The notes under the pieces: generated by a model
Database searches by the model: none
Told to the model about the DNA's origin: nothing
Seen by the model: the letters and a program-made list of their open reading frames with translations, nothing else
Program-made: the position numbers and the translations under genes
Shown: piece after piece, positions 12,567 to 24,852 of the stretch
How the letters are laid out: every line of letters starts with the position of its first letter
Position numbering within the stretch: the stretch's first letter is position 1
Source: Ulva prolifera
Taxonomy: Eukaryota > Chlorophyta > Ulvophyceae > Ulvales > Ulvaceae
Direction of reading: 5' to 3'
DNA length: 64,000 bases
Assembly: GCA_023078555.1 (NCBI GenBank)
Contig: CM041197.1
Span: 11,505,257-11,569,256 of the forward strand

Positions 12567-14772
12567 TCACATGAGGGGCTTCGCTTCAGCAGAACACGCA
12601 TGGCATCGGACCTCCACGCCGGCGCGAAGGCCTTTATCGCCCTCGTCACGCTCGCCGATCGTTTCAGGCGTCACCTCCAGGACCTTCAGCGCCGGCAGCC
12701 CCGCTACGAGGCGCTGTACCTCACACCACTGGAAGTCCCAAAAGCAGAGCCCCAGCGATCGCAGCTGTCGCAGGTCCGCCACCGCCGCCAACACGCGCTC
12801 TGGCGCCTTCATTGGCAACGAGCCGGTGCAGGCGGCGCCACCGCACACCTCCAGCACCTGCAGGGCCGTCAGCCGCCGCAGCGCATCCGCAAGCGCCGCA
12901 CCCTCCAGCACGCAGGAACACGTAGACCTGGCTTCACAGCCCGTGCACGGAGGGCGCATGCGCAGGTGCGTCAGCGGTGTGAGGTGCGCCAGGGTGGCTG
13001 TGAGTCCGTCGCTCCAGGTGACCTGGCCGCTCAGGACCGAAACGCTGGTTAACTGTCCCAGGTTCAGGCTCTGCAGCGCAGTGCATGATCGTAGAGCCTC
13101 AAAGAACGCGGCAAAAGCTGCCGCCTCGTCTCTCCTGGCTGCCGCTGCAGCCCGCGTCTGAGTTTTGCACACGTGCTCCAGGGACAGGCTTCTGAGGGTC
13201 CCCCGTGCGTGAGGTATCGCCGCTGTGGCGGCGCACAGAGGCACAGTGGCGTACACGCTGGAGAGGCGCAACCCTGTCAGCGCCGGCAGGGCGCCGCCTG
13301 GGGCACCTGCGGGCGCAGGCGGCCAAAGATCTGCATCAATGTGGAGGTCCTGGATGGTGCTGAGGTGGGGCATCGGCTTCAGCAGGGCATCGTAGGAACC
13401 CGCTGTCGCTGCAGATGACACTTTCAGGCTTGAGAGAGTCGGCGCCTCCAGCAGGGGCAGGAACAGGTCGCAAAAGCTGCTGCTTTTTGGCTGCACCCCC
13501 CCCTCGCCAAGGGTGAGGTGGCGCAATTGCATCAGAACTGCCGGCGCCGCGGCTGCCCGGACAAACGGCGCAAGCTCTCCCCCGGCGGCCGCTGGCTGCT
13601 GCTCGGTGGAACAGAAGTGCACGGTGAGTGTGGCCACAGCCGGCAGGGACGCGAGGCAGCGTGCAAGCTCCACGCAGCTCTCTGGTTGCGCGTCCACACA
13701 GACGGCGAACTGGGAGACTGTGGCAAGCGCGCCATGGCCCAGCCCAGTGCGGAACTGCCGCAGAGCTGCGGCAGTGATGACACTCGGACTGAGGATGAGA
13801 GTTGTCAGGCCGCGGTGGCTTGATACTGCGTGCGCGAGAAGCGCGGGGGTGCAATGAGAGAACTCTGCCGGCCTCCTCGACAATCTGAAATAGCGCAGAG
13901 CAATTCCCGCAGGAAATTGGGTGTGGGGGAGAGCTGCGAGCAGGGCATCGAGGGTGTTGTTGCCTGCAACGATGATGCCGGAGGCACCGGCTGCTGAGAG
14001 GATGTGTGGGTGGAGGACCGGGTGGCACGCCTGGAGGAGGGTGTCGAGGGTGGCATTTGTGAGGCAGGATGTGAACACCCTGTGGAGCAGTTCCGGGCGG
14101 AGGGGGAGGAGGGCTCCAAGCGTCTGTGCGCGACGCGCGGGGGTGGCCCTGGAGGTGGCTAGGGTGCGCCTTGCGAGCATGTCAATCCAGGACGGCAGTC
14201 CGGTGTCGGCGAGCGCGTCCGCGACCTGCACGCGGGGCGGGCGGAGCGTGAGGGATGCGCTGGGGCCCGTTTTAAACTTTGTGGTGCGGATCATAGCATG
14301 GTCGCAGGAGGGGGGAGGGAGGGGCTGTTAGGGGCATGCAGGAGCGCACCGGTGGTGCTTCTGGGCAAACTCAAAGAGCATGTCAGGAAAAGACGTTTCA
14401 GACTGAGGGGGCCCATATGCCATATAGTGTGTGCAAGGCCGGATTTGCTGAGTCAGCAAAGTACATACGGATAGGAGCCTGTGAATTGAAGTGATGCCAC
14501 ACCTTCAGTACAATGCCCAGCTCTTGCGTGGATGGCTCGCGGTGGAGCAGGCAAGCGGCCTGCCACAGCTGCACGTCGTCCGGCGACACCTGCTCCGTCA
14601 GCTGCGCAGCGCTGGCGCCACGGCTCCCTGCAGCTGCCGCCCCGCTCAGCAGTTCCGATCTATCCACTGCCCCCCTTCTAAACCTTTGCTTGAAAATCAG
14701 TGAATTTCTGCGCGAATCCTCGTCCGCTGGCTCGCCTGTCAGGGCCTCGAATTGTCGCTTTGTAGCGCCCAT
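12567..14772 (-). CDS. POZ/Skp1-like, F-box-like, LRR family protein, copy D
   Basis: Exon 1 14772-14503 and exon 2 14225-12567, joined at phase 0 (AAG|GTGTGG ... GTGCAG|GTCGCG), give 642 aa. The start follows copy E (MGATKR against MGASKR); an ATG two codons upstream (14778) is equally possible. Exon 1 keeps the POZ-like pattern (VDRSELLSGA, SPDDVQLWQAACLL, ELGIVLK). Exon 2 has the F-box-like LLPLRPELLHRVFTSCL and LRR-like strands (LTTLIL, LSSLKV, LQSLNLGQL, LTHLRM, LQVLEV, LRSLGL). The Cys motif CTGCEARSTC is present. The sequence is closer to C, E and F than to A or B. The intron is 277 bp. Intact, and probably expressed if the family is functional. Confidence 0.8.
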
Positions 14773-15750
14773 GGCCATTACGTTCCACGAGAATCGCCGG
14801 GTGAACGCACAGAGCTGGATCAATCGCCGTCAATATCGGACCTCTGTAACCTTCAGTGATGTATATCTCTTGGAACTTGCTTTGAGGAGGGGAAGCCTGC
14901 TGTGGATACGATGCGGGACGGATATCTGGCGTGGACACTATCTCGGAGATACGGATAATATAGACCGTTCACTCTTTTGTAAACAAGGATAATATAGACC
15001 GAAGGTTCACAGCAGCGCGGCGCCGGCTAGCCTGGACGAAGTTTACCAGCACACATTACATGACCATGTAAACAGCATTGAAGCGCTTTGGAGGGCACAG
15101 GTCGCCTGCAAACGTGCCCATATGCATGAAACGATCCAACGATCCCGAACTTTGAAAGCGGTGTGCCGACGATATCTCAAGAGAAATCTGAGTGTGCACG
15201 TGTGCACAAGCTGTTGCGCGAGAGCGTCGCGTGCTGCACGGTCACCATCAATCCTACCAACACCATCATGATATGATAGTGAACATGGGTGTTAACAATT
15301 GATCGTACCGATCGTTGTTGCCGCGCCCGGCAACAACGACCCCTACGTCGCTCCACTAGTACTTGTCAAATGGAAGCAAAGTACTTGTCAAATGCAAACA
15401 ACATGTTAATTCTAGCCAAGGAGATTCACAGAAGCTCCTGTCTAAGCTGCCATTCTTGCCTTCATGCAGAGCATCCTACCTAGACATGTGGAATTACTGA
15501 AACATGCATATGTAGCCACTTCATCTCATCACCTCTGGCGGCTGTCTAGCATCAAAACAGTCAGGGCACACGGTGACAAAGGAACATGCACCCCCGGAAG
15601 AACGCACCGAGATGCCAGCACCGCGGAACCCTACATGCTGAGGTACCTGCGGCTCGCTGCAGTCTTGCAGATGCGCTACTACCAGTACTACGCGTGCCAC
15701 ACCGCAGATCTATGTATCGATGCAGGCCTGCCTGGGCTTCCTGTTGGGCA

Positions 15751-15837
15751 GTAAAGTAAAGTAAAGTAAATCTAAATTTACTGAGCCGTATCCTATTGGA
15801 CATTGACAACTCCGAGTTAACGGGACCACATATGCCG
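15751..15837 (-). mobile_element. SINE-like repeat, copy 1 (3' part)
   Basis: Starts with GTAAAGTAAAGTAAA and runs through the conserved core (TATCCTATTGGACATTGACA, ACGGGACCACATATGCCG). It matches the 3' half of the family seen at six other places in the window. Only the core and tail are present, as expected of a 5'-truncated copy. Confidence 0.75.
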
Positions 15838-16149
15838 TCGTCGCTGCGTGTGATCGCGGCCTCGTCCACTTTGTGGTAGTGGCGGCCCTGGCGCGCCGCG
15901 TTTTGTCGCTGTCTTTGCCGTGTTTGTGTGTGGTCCGCCATCGGGGCGCGGCCGGGGCGTTTGGGCAGGCTGGGCTGGACTTAGGGGGTTGAGGGTCTGG
16001 GTTTGCGGGTGCGCGGGGTGTTGTGCGGGGGCTGGGCGGGGTGGGTTCTGTTGGGGGAGGCAAGGGCCTCCTAGGGGTGGGGGTTGTTGTTGGGGTCGTC
16101 GTTTTTTGGCTTTGCAGCCTCGGCTGCGTGTGCTTTCGGGGCTCTTCAA

Positions 16150-16179
16150 GTTGCGCCTGGCTGGCCAGCCAGGCGCAAC
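16150..16179. repeat. Perfect 30-bp palindrome
   Basis: All 15 base pairs around the axis 16164/16165 (CTGG|CCAG centre) are complementary. It could extrude as a cruciform or fold as an RNA hairpin. Confidence 0.9.
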
Positions 16180-16220
16180 ACTCTCACTCCCACCCCCACA
16201 CTCACACTCCCACCCACTCA

Positions 16221-16296
16221 ACACTCACACTCCCACCCCCACTCTCACCCCGCCCACCGGTGGGCGGGGTGAGAGTGGGGGTGGGCGTGTGGGTGT
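16221..16296. repeat. Near-perfect palindrome with 54-bp perfect core
   Basis: The axis is at 16258/16259 (CACC|GGTG). Positions 16232-16285 are perfectly self-complementary and pairing continues outward with few mismatches to about 16221-16296. The left arm is CACTC/CACCC-rich and the right arm is its complement. Confidence 0.9.
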
Positions 16297-16715
16297 GCTT
16301 GTGGGTGTTTGTAGGATGGGGGGCTTGTTTGTTTACAAAGGACAGAGGCCGGGCATCATGCCGTGTCTAGGAATCCACTCGCAAACACCCACTCCCTCTT
16401 TCATGGTATGAGGCCAGGCACGCGCGAGTAGCACAGCCCTGCCGGTGATGCCAGCCAAATACTGAAGTCCTGCACGGAGCACAATAGCATTCCCTTTGCA
16501 CAACGCCACACTCAACCGGCGCAGAGCATTCGTCACAAACAAACCACGGTTCACAACACCACACCGAGATGTTACCTCGCCAGCCAATTCAAGTGATCCA
16601 TAGCAGGCTGTCCCAAGCGACCGTGCGTCTCATGTGACAACGGCACAAAGCTATATGCGTCAGGGTCGTACAAACGATAAGCATTGCGTTTCTGCACGTC
16701 TCGCGTCACCACAGC

Positions 16716-17343
<628 letters not shown>

Positions 17344-17470
17344 CGCTGTGTGGCTGTGTGGCTGTGGCCGGTGCGGGTGCTGGCGTTGCGTAGGTGTGCT
17401 GGTGTGTGCTGCGTGTGGCTGGTTGCGTGGTGGGCGGTTCCTCTGGTTAACTGATTCCTCTGGTGAAGAG

Positions 17471-17522
17471 AGCAAGCAAGGCAGGTAGCACCGCCAGCAA
17501 CAACGTGCCTGCCTTGCTTGCT
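17471..17522. repeat. 15-bp inverted repeat (hairpin)
   Basis: Arms AGCAAGCAAGGCAGG (17471-17485) and its exact complement (17508-17522) around a 22-nt loop, just 3' of the TG array. Confidence 0.85.
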
Positions 17523-17673
17523 TTGTCCTTGTACCACTGGCAGGTCATGAGCCAAGATGGCATCTCGTGAATACATACATATGCATAGACTATTTCCACA
17601 CTGTTTACACCCCATCAACTGCAAGAAACTTCACCGCCAAACAAGCCATCGAGTCCGTAGCTCGCACCAGTGT

Positions 17674-20353
17674 CTACGCCTCCGCATCACACGCATGCAT
17701 CCGGATCTCCACGTCCGGCCGCGCGTCTAGGCGCCCCTGATCGCGCTCGTCGATCATCGCAGGGGTCACCTTAAGCACCTTCAGCGCGGGCATCCCCTCC
17801 ACGAGCCGCACCACCTGCTGCCACCGGAAGCCCTTACAGCACAGCCCCAGCGTCTGCAGCTGCCGCAGTTTCGCCACAGCAGACAGCACGCCCCCCGGCG
17901 CCCCCACCTCCAGCGCGCCCCCGCCACCCCCATCGCGCAACTCCAGCACCTGCAGGGCCGTCAGCCGCCGCAGCGCGTCCCCGAGCGCCACACCACCCAG
18001 CACGCAGCACAGCCTCGATTCACACCACGCACAAGAAGCATGCATGCGCAGCTGCTTCAGTTGCGTGAGGTGCGCCACTGCAGCTGCAAGGCCCTCGCTC
18101 CAGGTGCACTCGCCACAGCTGCCAGGGACACTGGCCAACTGCCCCAGCGTGAGGCTCTGCAGCGCTGTGCAAGAGCGCAGCGCCGCAAAGAACGCAGTCC
18201 ATGCGGCCGTCTCCGCTTTCACCTCCACCGCTGCAGGCCGCCGTGCGTCGCTCTTGCAAACGTGCTCAATGGACAGGCTTCTGAGGGTCCCCTGTGCATG
18301 CTGGGCGGCCGCCACGGCAGCACACAGCGGCGCGGTCACGCACGCGCTTGAGAGGCGCAGCCCGGTCAGCGCCGATAGCGCGCCGCCCAAGGCAGCCGAG
18401 GCGCGTGAGGGTACAGGGTTCCAGAGGTCCGCATCGATGTGGAGATCTCGGATGGCGCTGAGGTGGCGCAGCGGCATCAGCAGCGCGTCGTAAGTGCCAG
18501 CGGCAACTCCAGATGACAGCTGCAGGGTTGAGAGGGTCGGCGCGTGGAGTAGCGGTAGGAACAGGCCGCAGCAGCTGTGGCTGTCGGGTTGCATGTGCAC
18601 TTCATCGACGGCGAGGAGGCGCAGTTGCGTCAGAACCGCCGGCGCCGCGGCTGCCCGGACAAACGGCGCAAGCTCCCCTCTGGCGGCCGCCGGCTGCTGT
18701 CTCGCGAAAGAGAAGAACACGTGAAGTTTGGCCACAGCCGGCAGGGCGGCGAGGCAGCGTGCGAGCTCCACGCAGCTTTCGGGTTGGGCGTCCACAGACA
18801 CGGCAAACGATGAGACGCTGGAAAGCGTGCAGTGGCCGAGGCCGGAGCGGAACAGCCGCAGAGCTGCGGGGGCGAGGACGGTGGAGCTGAGGACAAGGGA
18901 TGTGAGGCCACGGTGGCTTGACAGCGCGTGCGCGAGAAGCGCAGGGGTGATGGGCGTGCATTTTGCCGGTTCTGCCGGAAATCTGAATGTGAGCAGGCCC
19001 TCTCCCGCAGGAAGCTGGGCATGGGGTAGAGCTGAGAGCAGGGCGTCGAGCGTGTCAATGCCTGCGACGAGGATGGAGGAGGCACAGGCTGCTGAGAGGA
19101 TGTGGGGGTGGAGGATCGGGGGGCAAGCCTGGAGGAGGGTGTCGAGGGTGGCGGAGGCGAGGCAGGAGGAGAAGACCCGGCGGAGCAGCTCGGGGCGGAG
19201 CGGGAGGAGGGCTCCAAGCGTCTCGGCGGCGTGCGCAGGGGTGGCCCAGGAGGTGGCTAAGGTGCGCCTGGCGAGCATGTCGATCCAGGACGGCATTCCG
19301 GTGTCTGCAAGCGCGTCCGCGACCTGCACACGCCGGGGGGAGCGTGAGGGGTGCTCTGAAGTGTAAGTCCCACCAGTGGGGAATGCGGCGTGGCCATGGG
19401 ATGGGGATCTAGGGGACAGGGTCACGGCAAGGCATGCACATGCGCACCAAACCAAATTTGGTGACGCCTTCGTACCATGGATGCCATGAATACGCTATGG
19501 AGCGGTGGAAACTGGCGGTGTTGCCAGGCGAACACAAGGAGCCTGTCGGTGTACACCTGTCGGCCGGGGGGGGGGGGGGGGGGGGGGGGGACAAATGCGA
19601 GCTTCCGTGCACCGACTTCGTTGAAATTGTGGTCGTCATGCCGGTCAGGCTGATTTTGTGCTCTATCAAGCAGTGGCCTGAGGTCGTTGGAAGTAAAGTA
19701 CTCTTGCACCGAATGATGCACCGTGGTCAGCTGCTGGAACAATGCACCCACGCAGACACACGTGCAGTATCGGTCAGTTTCATCAGCATACATTGGTTCA
19801 CACCATCATGCAATGGGCAAGTCAGCAAAATGCATTCGGATGTGGGCGTGCAAGGCGTGTGCCCTGCAACTGACTTTAGCCGGCTAGCACAGAGCATCAA
19901 CGCAGCGCGCAGGTACGTAGCCTGATACGTAGCCTGGTACGTAGCCGCCTCCGTACGAATTACGTCTCTCGCTGTCGAACTCTTGCAGATGGGTGCGGTG
20001 TTATGTAGGACACGGACTGCAATTCCGAGTGCATGTGACGCTGGCGCGAGCACACGAATTTGACACAACACGAAGCGGTTCGATGCATGCCGCACCTTCA
20101 GAACAGTCCCCAGCTCTTCCGTGGATGGCTCGCGGTGAAGCAGGCAAGCGGCCTGCCACAGCTGCACGTCGTCAGGCGAGAGCTGCTCCGAGAGCTGCTC
20201 GGCGCCATGGGTCCCCTTTGCCCCGTTCAGCAGTTGCGACCTGTTGACTGCCTCATTTCTAAAGCTTTGTTCGAACATCACAGTGTGTCTGTGCGAGTCC
20301 TCGTCCGCTGCCTCCTCTGTTAGGGCGACGAATGGTCGCTTTGAAGCGCCCAT
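17674..20353 (-). CDS. POZ/Skp1-like, F-box-like, LRR family protein, copy E
   Basis: Exon 1 20353-20096 and exon 2 19323-17674 join at phase 0 (AAG|GTGCGG ... GTGCAG|GTCGCG) into 635 aa. Exon 1 starts MGASKRPFVALTEEAADED and ends ELGTVLK, with the POZ-like NRSQLL and SPDDVQLWQ motifs. Exon 2 begins VADALADTGMPSWIDML. Then comes the F-box-like LLPLRPELLRRVFSSCL and LRR-like units (LTSLVLSS, LSTLQLSS, LQSLTLGQL, LKQLRM, LQVLEL, LQTLGL). The Cys motif is CAWCESRLCC. The 772-bp intron contains a run of 25 G. It is very close to copies D and F at the protein level, suggesting recent duplication. Confidence 0.8.
19566..19590. repeat. G25 homopolymer
   Basis: Run of 25 G inside the intron of copy E. 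Confidence 0.85.
19912..19950. repeat. Short tandem repeat (GTACGTAGCCTG-like, about 3 units)
   Basis: Three near-identical 11-13 bp units (TACGTAGCCTG) in the intron of copy E. Confidence 0.7.
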
Positions 20354-22054
20354 ACTCTAGATCTGGCACGAGAATCGTTGGATGAACGCACAGGGCTAGC
20401 AATCGCCGTAAATTTCGGGTATCTGTACAGGATTTGACCAATTCGAATGTGTTTGCAGGAGAGCAAGCCCGCTATGAGTACGAGTTACCTGGCGTCGACA
20501 CTCCAGACAGTCTACGGATATCTGACACCGAACAGCCACTAAACCGCGATTACATTGAATACAGTTACCCGTCTCAAGTTGCATGACGATCTGGCGTGCA
20601 TTGGTGCGCTTTGCAGGGGCACATGTCGCTGACCTGAGCAAACGTAGCACACGTGCTCATGCGCAGATCCAGCCGATCCCGAGCGCGTATCTCATCTGTA
20701 CACTATGTGCTAACTGAGACAGAAAGTTCACTGGTTGATGCTGTATTACATGAACATCACGGAGCGGCATAACATGTTTCGGCCTTGCCAAAGGGCCTCG
20801 TCAGACGCCTGCACCAGCTCCGCACTATGGCCACGTGGATGTGCTGTGCCTGCTGTGCCTGCTGGGCCTGCTGGGCCTGCTGTGCCTGCTTCCACTGCGG
20901 CGGTGTTGCTGCTTTTGTCCCCGTACGTTGCCCCAGCACCGCCATCACAACCTACGGGAACAGAAGCAGCAACACCACCGCAGTGGACGCAGGCACAGCA
21001 GGCCCAGCAGGCCCAGCAGGCCCAGCAGGCACAGCAGGCACAGCAACACCACCGCAGTGCGCATGCGCCTTCCTCACCTCCACCGCCATCACCCCCGCAG
21101 CCCTCTGGCCGCTCCGCCCTGGTTCTGCGATGGCGCTCCTCTGACCAACCCGGTCGGGTCAGCTTCGCTGTCTTTGTGCACATGCATGGACGGCGTTCCA
21201 ACCTTACGTGTGCGGGCATACATCCTGAAGCAGCCCTCTTTATGCCGATCGCTGTCCCGCCAGTGTTGTTTTTTTTGGCATATGGCAAAATCCGACGGCG
21301 AGAGAAGCGAGCGTCGGATTTCCACACACCAATCCGAGGGGTCTGGCCCATACAATTCCTTCGCAATTCCGCTAGATCTACTTTCGCAAAATCTAGAAAG
21401 CGAGCTATCGGAAATCCCGACAAAGGAAAAATCAACTGTAGCGGGATTGGGTCCCCACTGCCTCTCTGCAGCAGTGTTGGGTCATCGGGCCCAATCACAT
21501 AGAACAATTCCGAATATTCAGATCTAATTTCGGGGCGGCAGTCCTGGAAATGCTGCAAAGAGACCCAACACTGCTCTGCAGTCCCATCTGCAGCCCCCCC
21601 TGAAGGTCTACATCGCTGTCAGTGAGCCAAAACCATCGGCATCCAGAGGGCCGGGTACGCCAGAGTTCTGCGCTGTGTCTGCGCCGCATTGACGCCGATG
21701 CCGCTGAAGCAGCTACACGCACTCGTGTCAGACGATCTCCCACGCAGCTGGAGGCACCGGCGGCGTGGTACTACGCTGGCTGTGGAGGGTGCATGCGCCG
21801 CACTGCATGCCTGACAGAACCTGACGATGGGAGAGCTGTCGCTGCAAACAGGATGGTGTGAGATTTGTTTTGCGGAGGTACCGGTTGCATTATGCATGCA
21901 AAGAAATGAGCATGGCAAACTGTCGTCAGAGGCCTACACCATCAGGGCATGAGCCAGGACGACGTCTCTGAGGTTCATACACTTGTACTCCCAATTGTTA
22001 CATCCTATCGATTGCACGGCACTCGAGCACCCGATTCATTTTCGTGTGCACAGC
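20354..22054. other. Intergenic with large inverted repeat
   Basis: No gene supported. Contains the long inverted repeat at 20838-21046 and a 10-bp-arm hairpin at about 21293-21322 (AAATCCGACG ... CGTCGGATTT). The open frames rich in Ala-Gln-Gln or Gly-Pro-Ala are by-products of the GCCTGCTGT/CAGCAGGCC repeat and occur on both strands. Confidence 0.5.
20838..21046. repeat. Imperfect inverted repeat with about 90-bp arms
   Basis: The left arm, about 20838-20935, is built of GCCTGCTGTGCCTGCTGGGC units, then CCACTGCGGCGGTGTTGCTG. The right arm, about 20953-21046, is its near-complement (CAGCAACACCACCGCAGTGG, then CAGCAGGCC/CAGCAGGCA units). The loop is about 20 bp. It could be a foldback or MITE-like element, or an inverted duplication of a minisatellite. 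Confidence 0.8.
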
Positions 22055-24346
22055 TCATGAAAAATTCTTGGCGCCAGCGCCGCACGCATGCACGCGGACC
22101 TCCAGGTCCGCGTGCACGGCATCGGTCCCCTGCTCGCGCTCCCCAAGCATTGCAGAAGTCACCTCCAGCACCTTCAGCGCCGGCAAGCCCGCTGTGAGGC
22201 CCACCACCTGCTGCCACCGGAAGCCCTTGCAGCACAGCCCCAGCGTCTGCAGCTGCCGCAGCTCTGACACCGCAGACAGCACACCCTCCGGCTCCTGCAC
22301 CTCGGCAGCCCCCCCGCCAACCCCGCCCCCACACACCTCTAGCACCTGCAGAGCCGTCAGCCGGCGCAGCGCGTCCCCGAGCGCCACCCCGCCCAGCACG
22401 CAGCACAGCATCGGTTCACACCGCGCACACGCAGCATGCATGCGCAGCTGCGTCAGCTGCGTGAGGTGCGCCACCGCGGCGGCGAGGCTCTCGCTCCAGG
22501 TGCCCTCACCACACCTTCCTGGAACGCTGACCAGCTGCCCCAGCACCAGGCTCTGCAGCCCAGTGCAATCGCGCAGCGCCGCAAACAACGCAGCCCACGT
22601 GGCCGCGGCGTCCTCGGCGGCTACCGCTGCCGGCCGCCGCGTGTCGCTCTTGCACACGTGCTCAAGGGCTAGGCTTCTGAGGGTTCCGCTTGCGTGCGGT
22701 ATCGCCGCCGTGGCCGCGGACAGCAGCGCAGCACCGCACACGCTGGAGAGGTGCAGCCCGGTGAGCGACGGCAGGGCGCTGTTCAATTCAGGGGCTGCCG
22801 CGGCGCTCGAGGGTGCGGGCTGCCGGACGTCCGCATCGATGTGGAGGTCTTGGATGGCGCTGAGGCGGCGCAGCGGCATCAGCAGCGCGTCGTAAGAGCT
22901 GAGGGTGGCTCCGGATGACACATGCAGGGTTGAGAGGGCCGGCGCGTCGAGCAGCGGCAGGAACTGGCTGCAGCAGCCGTGGCTGCTCGGCGGCATGCGC
23001 ACTTCGGTGAGGTCGAGGAGGCGCAGGTGCTGCAGAACCGTCGGCACCGCGGACACTGCACGGACGGACGGCGCGAGGCCCCCTCCGGCCACCGCCGGCT
23101 GCTGCCCCGTGAACGCAAAGTACACGTGCACTGTCTCCACGGCCGGGAGGGCGGTGAGACAGCGCGCGAGCTCCGTGCAGCTGCCTGGTTGCGCGTCCAA
23201 CGAGACTGCGAACTGGGAGACCTCCGGAAGTGTGCCGCCGCAGCCGAAGCTCGCGTGGAACAGCCGCAGAGCTGCAGGGGAGAGGACGGTTGAGCTGAGG
23301 ATGAGGGATGTGAGGCCGCGGTGGCTCGAAAGTGCGTGCGCGAGAAGCGCCGGGGTGCAGGGCGTGAGCTGCACCGCCTCCGCCGGGAAGCTGAATGCAC
23401 GCAGGCCATCTGGCGCGGGGGACTGGGTGTGGGGGAGAGCGGAGAGCAGCGTGTCTACGGTGTCAACACCCGCGACGAGGGTGCCAGAGGCACTGGCTGC
23501 AGAGAGGATGTGGGGGTGGAGGACTGGAGGGCAAGCCCGGAGAAGCATGTCGAGGGTGGCAGTGGCGAGGCAAGAGGAGAAGACTCTGCGGTGTAGCTCG
23601 GGCCGGAGGGGCAGGAGGGCTCCTAGCATCTCTGCGGCGCGCACGGGGTTGGCCCAGGCGGTGGCTAAGGTGCGCCCAGCGAGTATGTCGATCAAGGAGG
23701 ACACATCATTCTCAGCGCGCGCGTCTGCGGCCTGCATGCGGCGGCGGGGTGTGGCAGAATTCACAGGTGCAGTGAATTCAGAGTGGTGCGGTTCATATGC
23801 ACAACCCGGACATGTGCGCTTAAAACTGGGTGCTTGGTGTGCGCGGCAGGGATGTGCGCCGGAGACTTCTGTGGTCGCTTCGAGTACTCGCAGTAGATGC
23901 AGTTGACGTTGGCTGTTCAGTGTGTATGTGCTTCATGTCGATGGAGATGCCCGCAAGCCGGAAACGCAGAGTACAGATGAAGCGCAAGGGGACAAACGGA
24001 GCATATGGTGTGCAGACCACTACCCCATGGACGAGCCAATGCACGCAGCATGAGTACTCTAGCTAAGTAGTGCGGGTCATGGCCGTACCTGCGCCACCGG
24101 CCCCTGTTCTTCCGCGGAGGGCTCACAGTGAAGCGGACCCGCGGCCTGCGGCGGTGGCTGCCCCTCGTCGGGCGCGACACCGTCGTTTGAGTGCGCTGCC
24201 GCCGCGCCGGGGCTGCCTGCCGCGGCCGACTGCATGCCCGACGCGTCGCCTGCTTCATACGGAAAGCCCGCCTCAGAACTCAAGCAGTGGCCGTGCGAGT
24301 CTTCGGCCGCCGGCTCGTCGGGCGGGGGGACACATGGCCTCTGCAT
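22055..24346 (-). CDS. POZ-LRR family protein, copy F, with diverged first exon
   Basis: Exon 2 (23731-22055) is intact. After GCATGCAG it begins with a start like paralogues (AADARAENDVSSLIDIL), then F-box-like LLPLRPELHRRVFSSCL and LRR-like units (LTSLILSS, LSTLHVSS, LQSLVLGQL, LTQLRM, LQVLEV, LQTLGL). The Cys motif is CARCEPMLCC. A matching first exon, 24346-24089, keeps the 86-codon length and a GT donor (CAG|GTACGG). However, it has many Leu-to-Pro and Trp-loss changes (for example VAPDEGQPPPQAAGPL against SPDDVQLWQAACLL), so the POZ-like fold is probably lost. It may be a functional LRR-only copy or an early pseudogene. Confidence 0.65.
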
Positions 24347-24440
24347 GCACCTCAAGCATATCTACCTCGGTAGCTCAGCAGCAGTTGGGTGTATATGTTG
24401 GTGCTGTACTATACAATGCTGCGCGTGGCAATCGAGTGAC

Positions 24441-24580
24441 ATGGCCGCTACAGCACGCAATGCTTGCATGCCGCGGTGCGCAATGATATGGCCGCTACAG
24501 ACGCAATCCTTGCATGCCGCGGTGCGCAATGATATGGCCGCTACAGCACGCAATCCTTGCATGCCGCTGTGCGCAAGGAT
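24441..24580. repeat. 47-bp tandem repeat, three units
   Basis: Units start ATGGCCGCTACAG at 24441, 24488 and 24534. They are 47, 46 and 47 bp with few substitutions and contain TTGCATGCCGCGGTGCGCAA. Confidence 0.85.
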
Positions 24581-24640
24581 GTTCGGGTATAGCGGCCGTA
24601 TCACTGGGTCGCCACGGCGCGAGCTCTTATCATTTATAAA

Positions 24641-24778
24641 GTAAAGTCAAGTAAAGTAAGTCTGAATTTACTGAGGCGTATCTTGAAGACGACATTGACA
24701 ACTCCGAATTAACAGGACAACATACGCCAAAGGGGCACCCCTTTACGTAAACCACCTGGAAATCCCCCTCAGACGACC
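24641..24778 (-). mobile_element. SINE-like repeat, copy 2
   Basis: Tail AAGTAAAGTCAAGTAAAG, core with GACATTGACAACTCCGAATT, then the part toward the head (AACCACCTGGAAATCCCCCT) also seen in copies 4 and 5. Inserted just downstream of the truncated transposase-like gene. Confidence 0.75.
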
Positions 24779-24852
24779 GATTTGTTACTTAGTTGGTCTT
24801 CATCAGATCATTGTGATGCAGCATGTAAGCAGTGGAAGCCACATTTGCATAC

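Larger units (their letters stand above)
24356..24852. other. Repeat-filled spacer
   Basis: Holds a 47-bp tandem array (24441-24580), a partial GTATAGCGG element (about 24594-24617) and a SINE-like copy (24641-24778). No gene. Confidence 0.6.

Noticed and set aside
20735-21558. Ala-Gln-Gln and Gly-Pro-Ala repeat proteins on opposite strands
   Set aside because: By-products of an inverted minisatellite; both strands are equally open.
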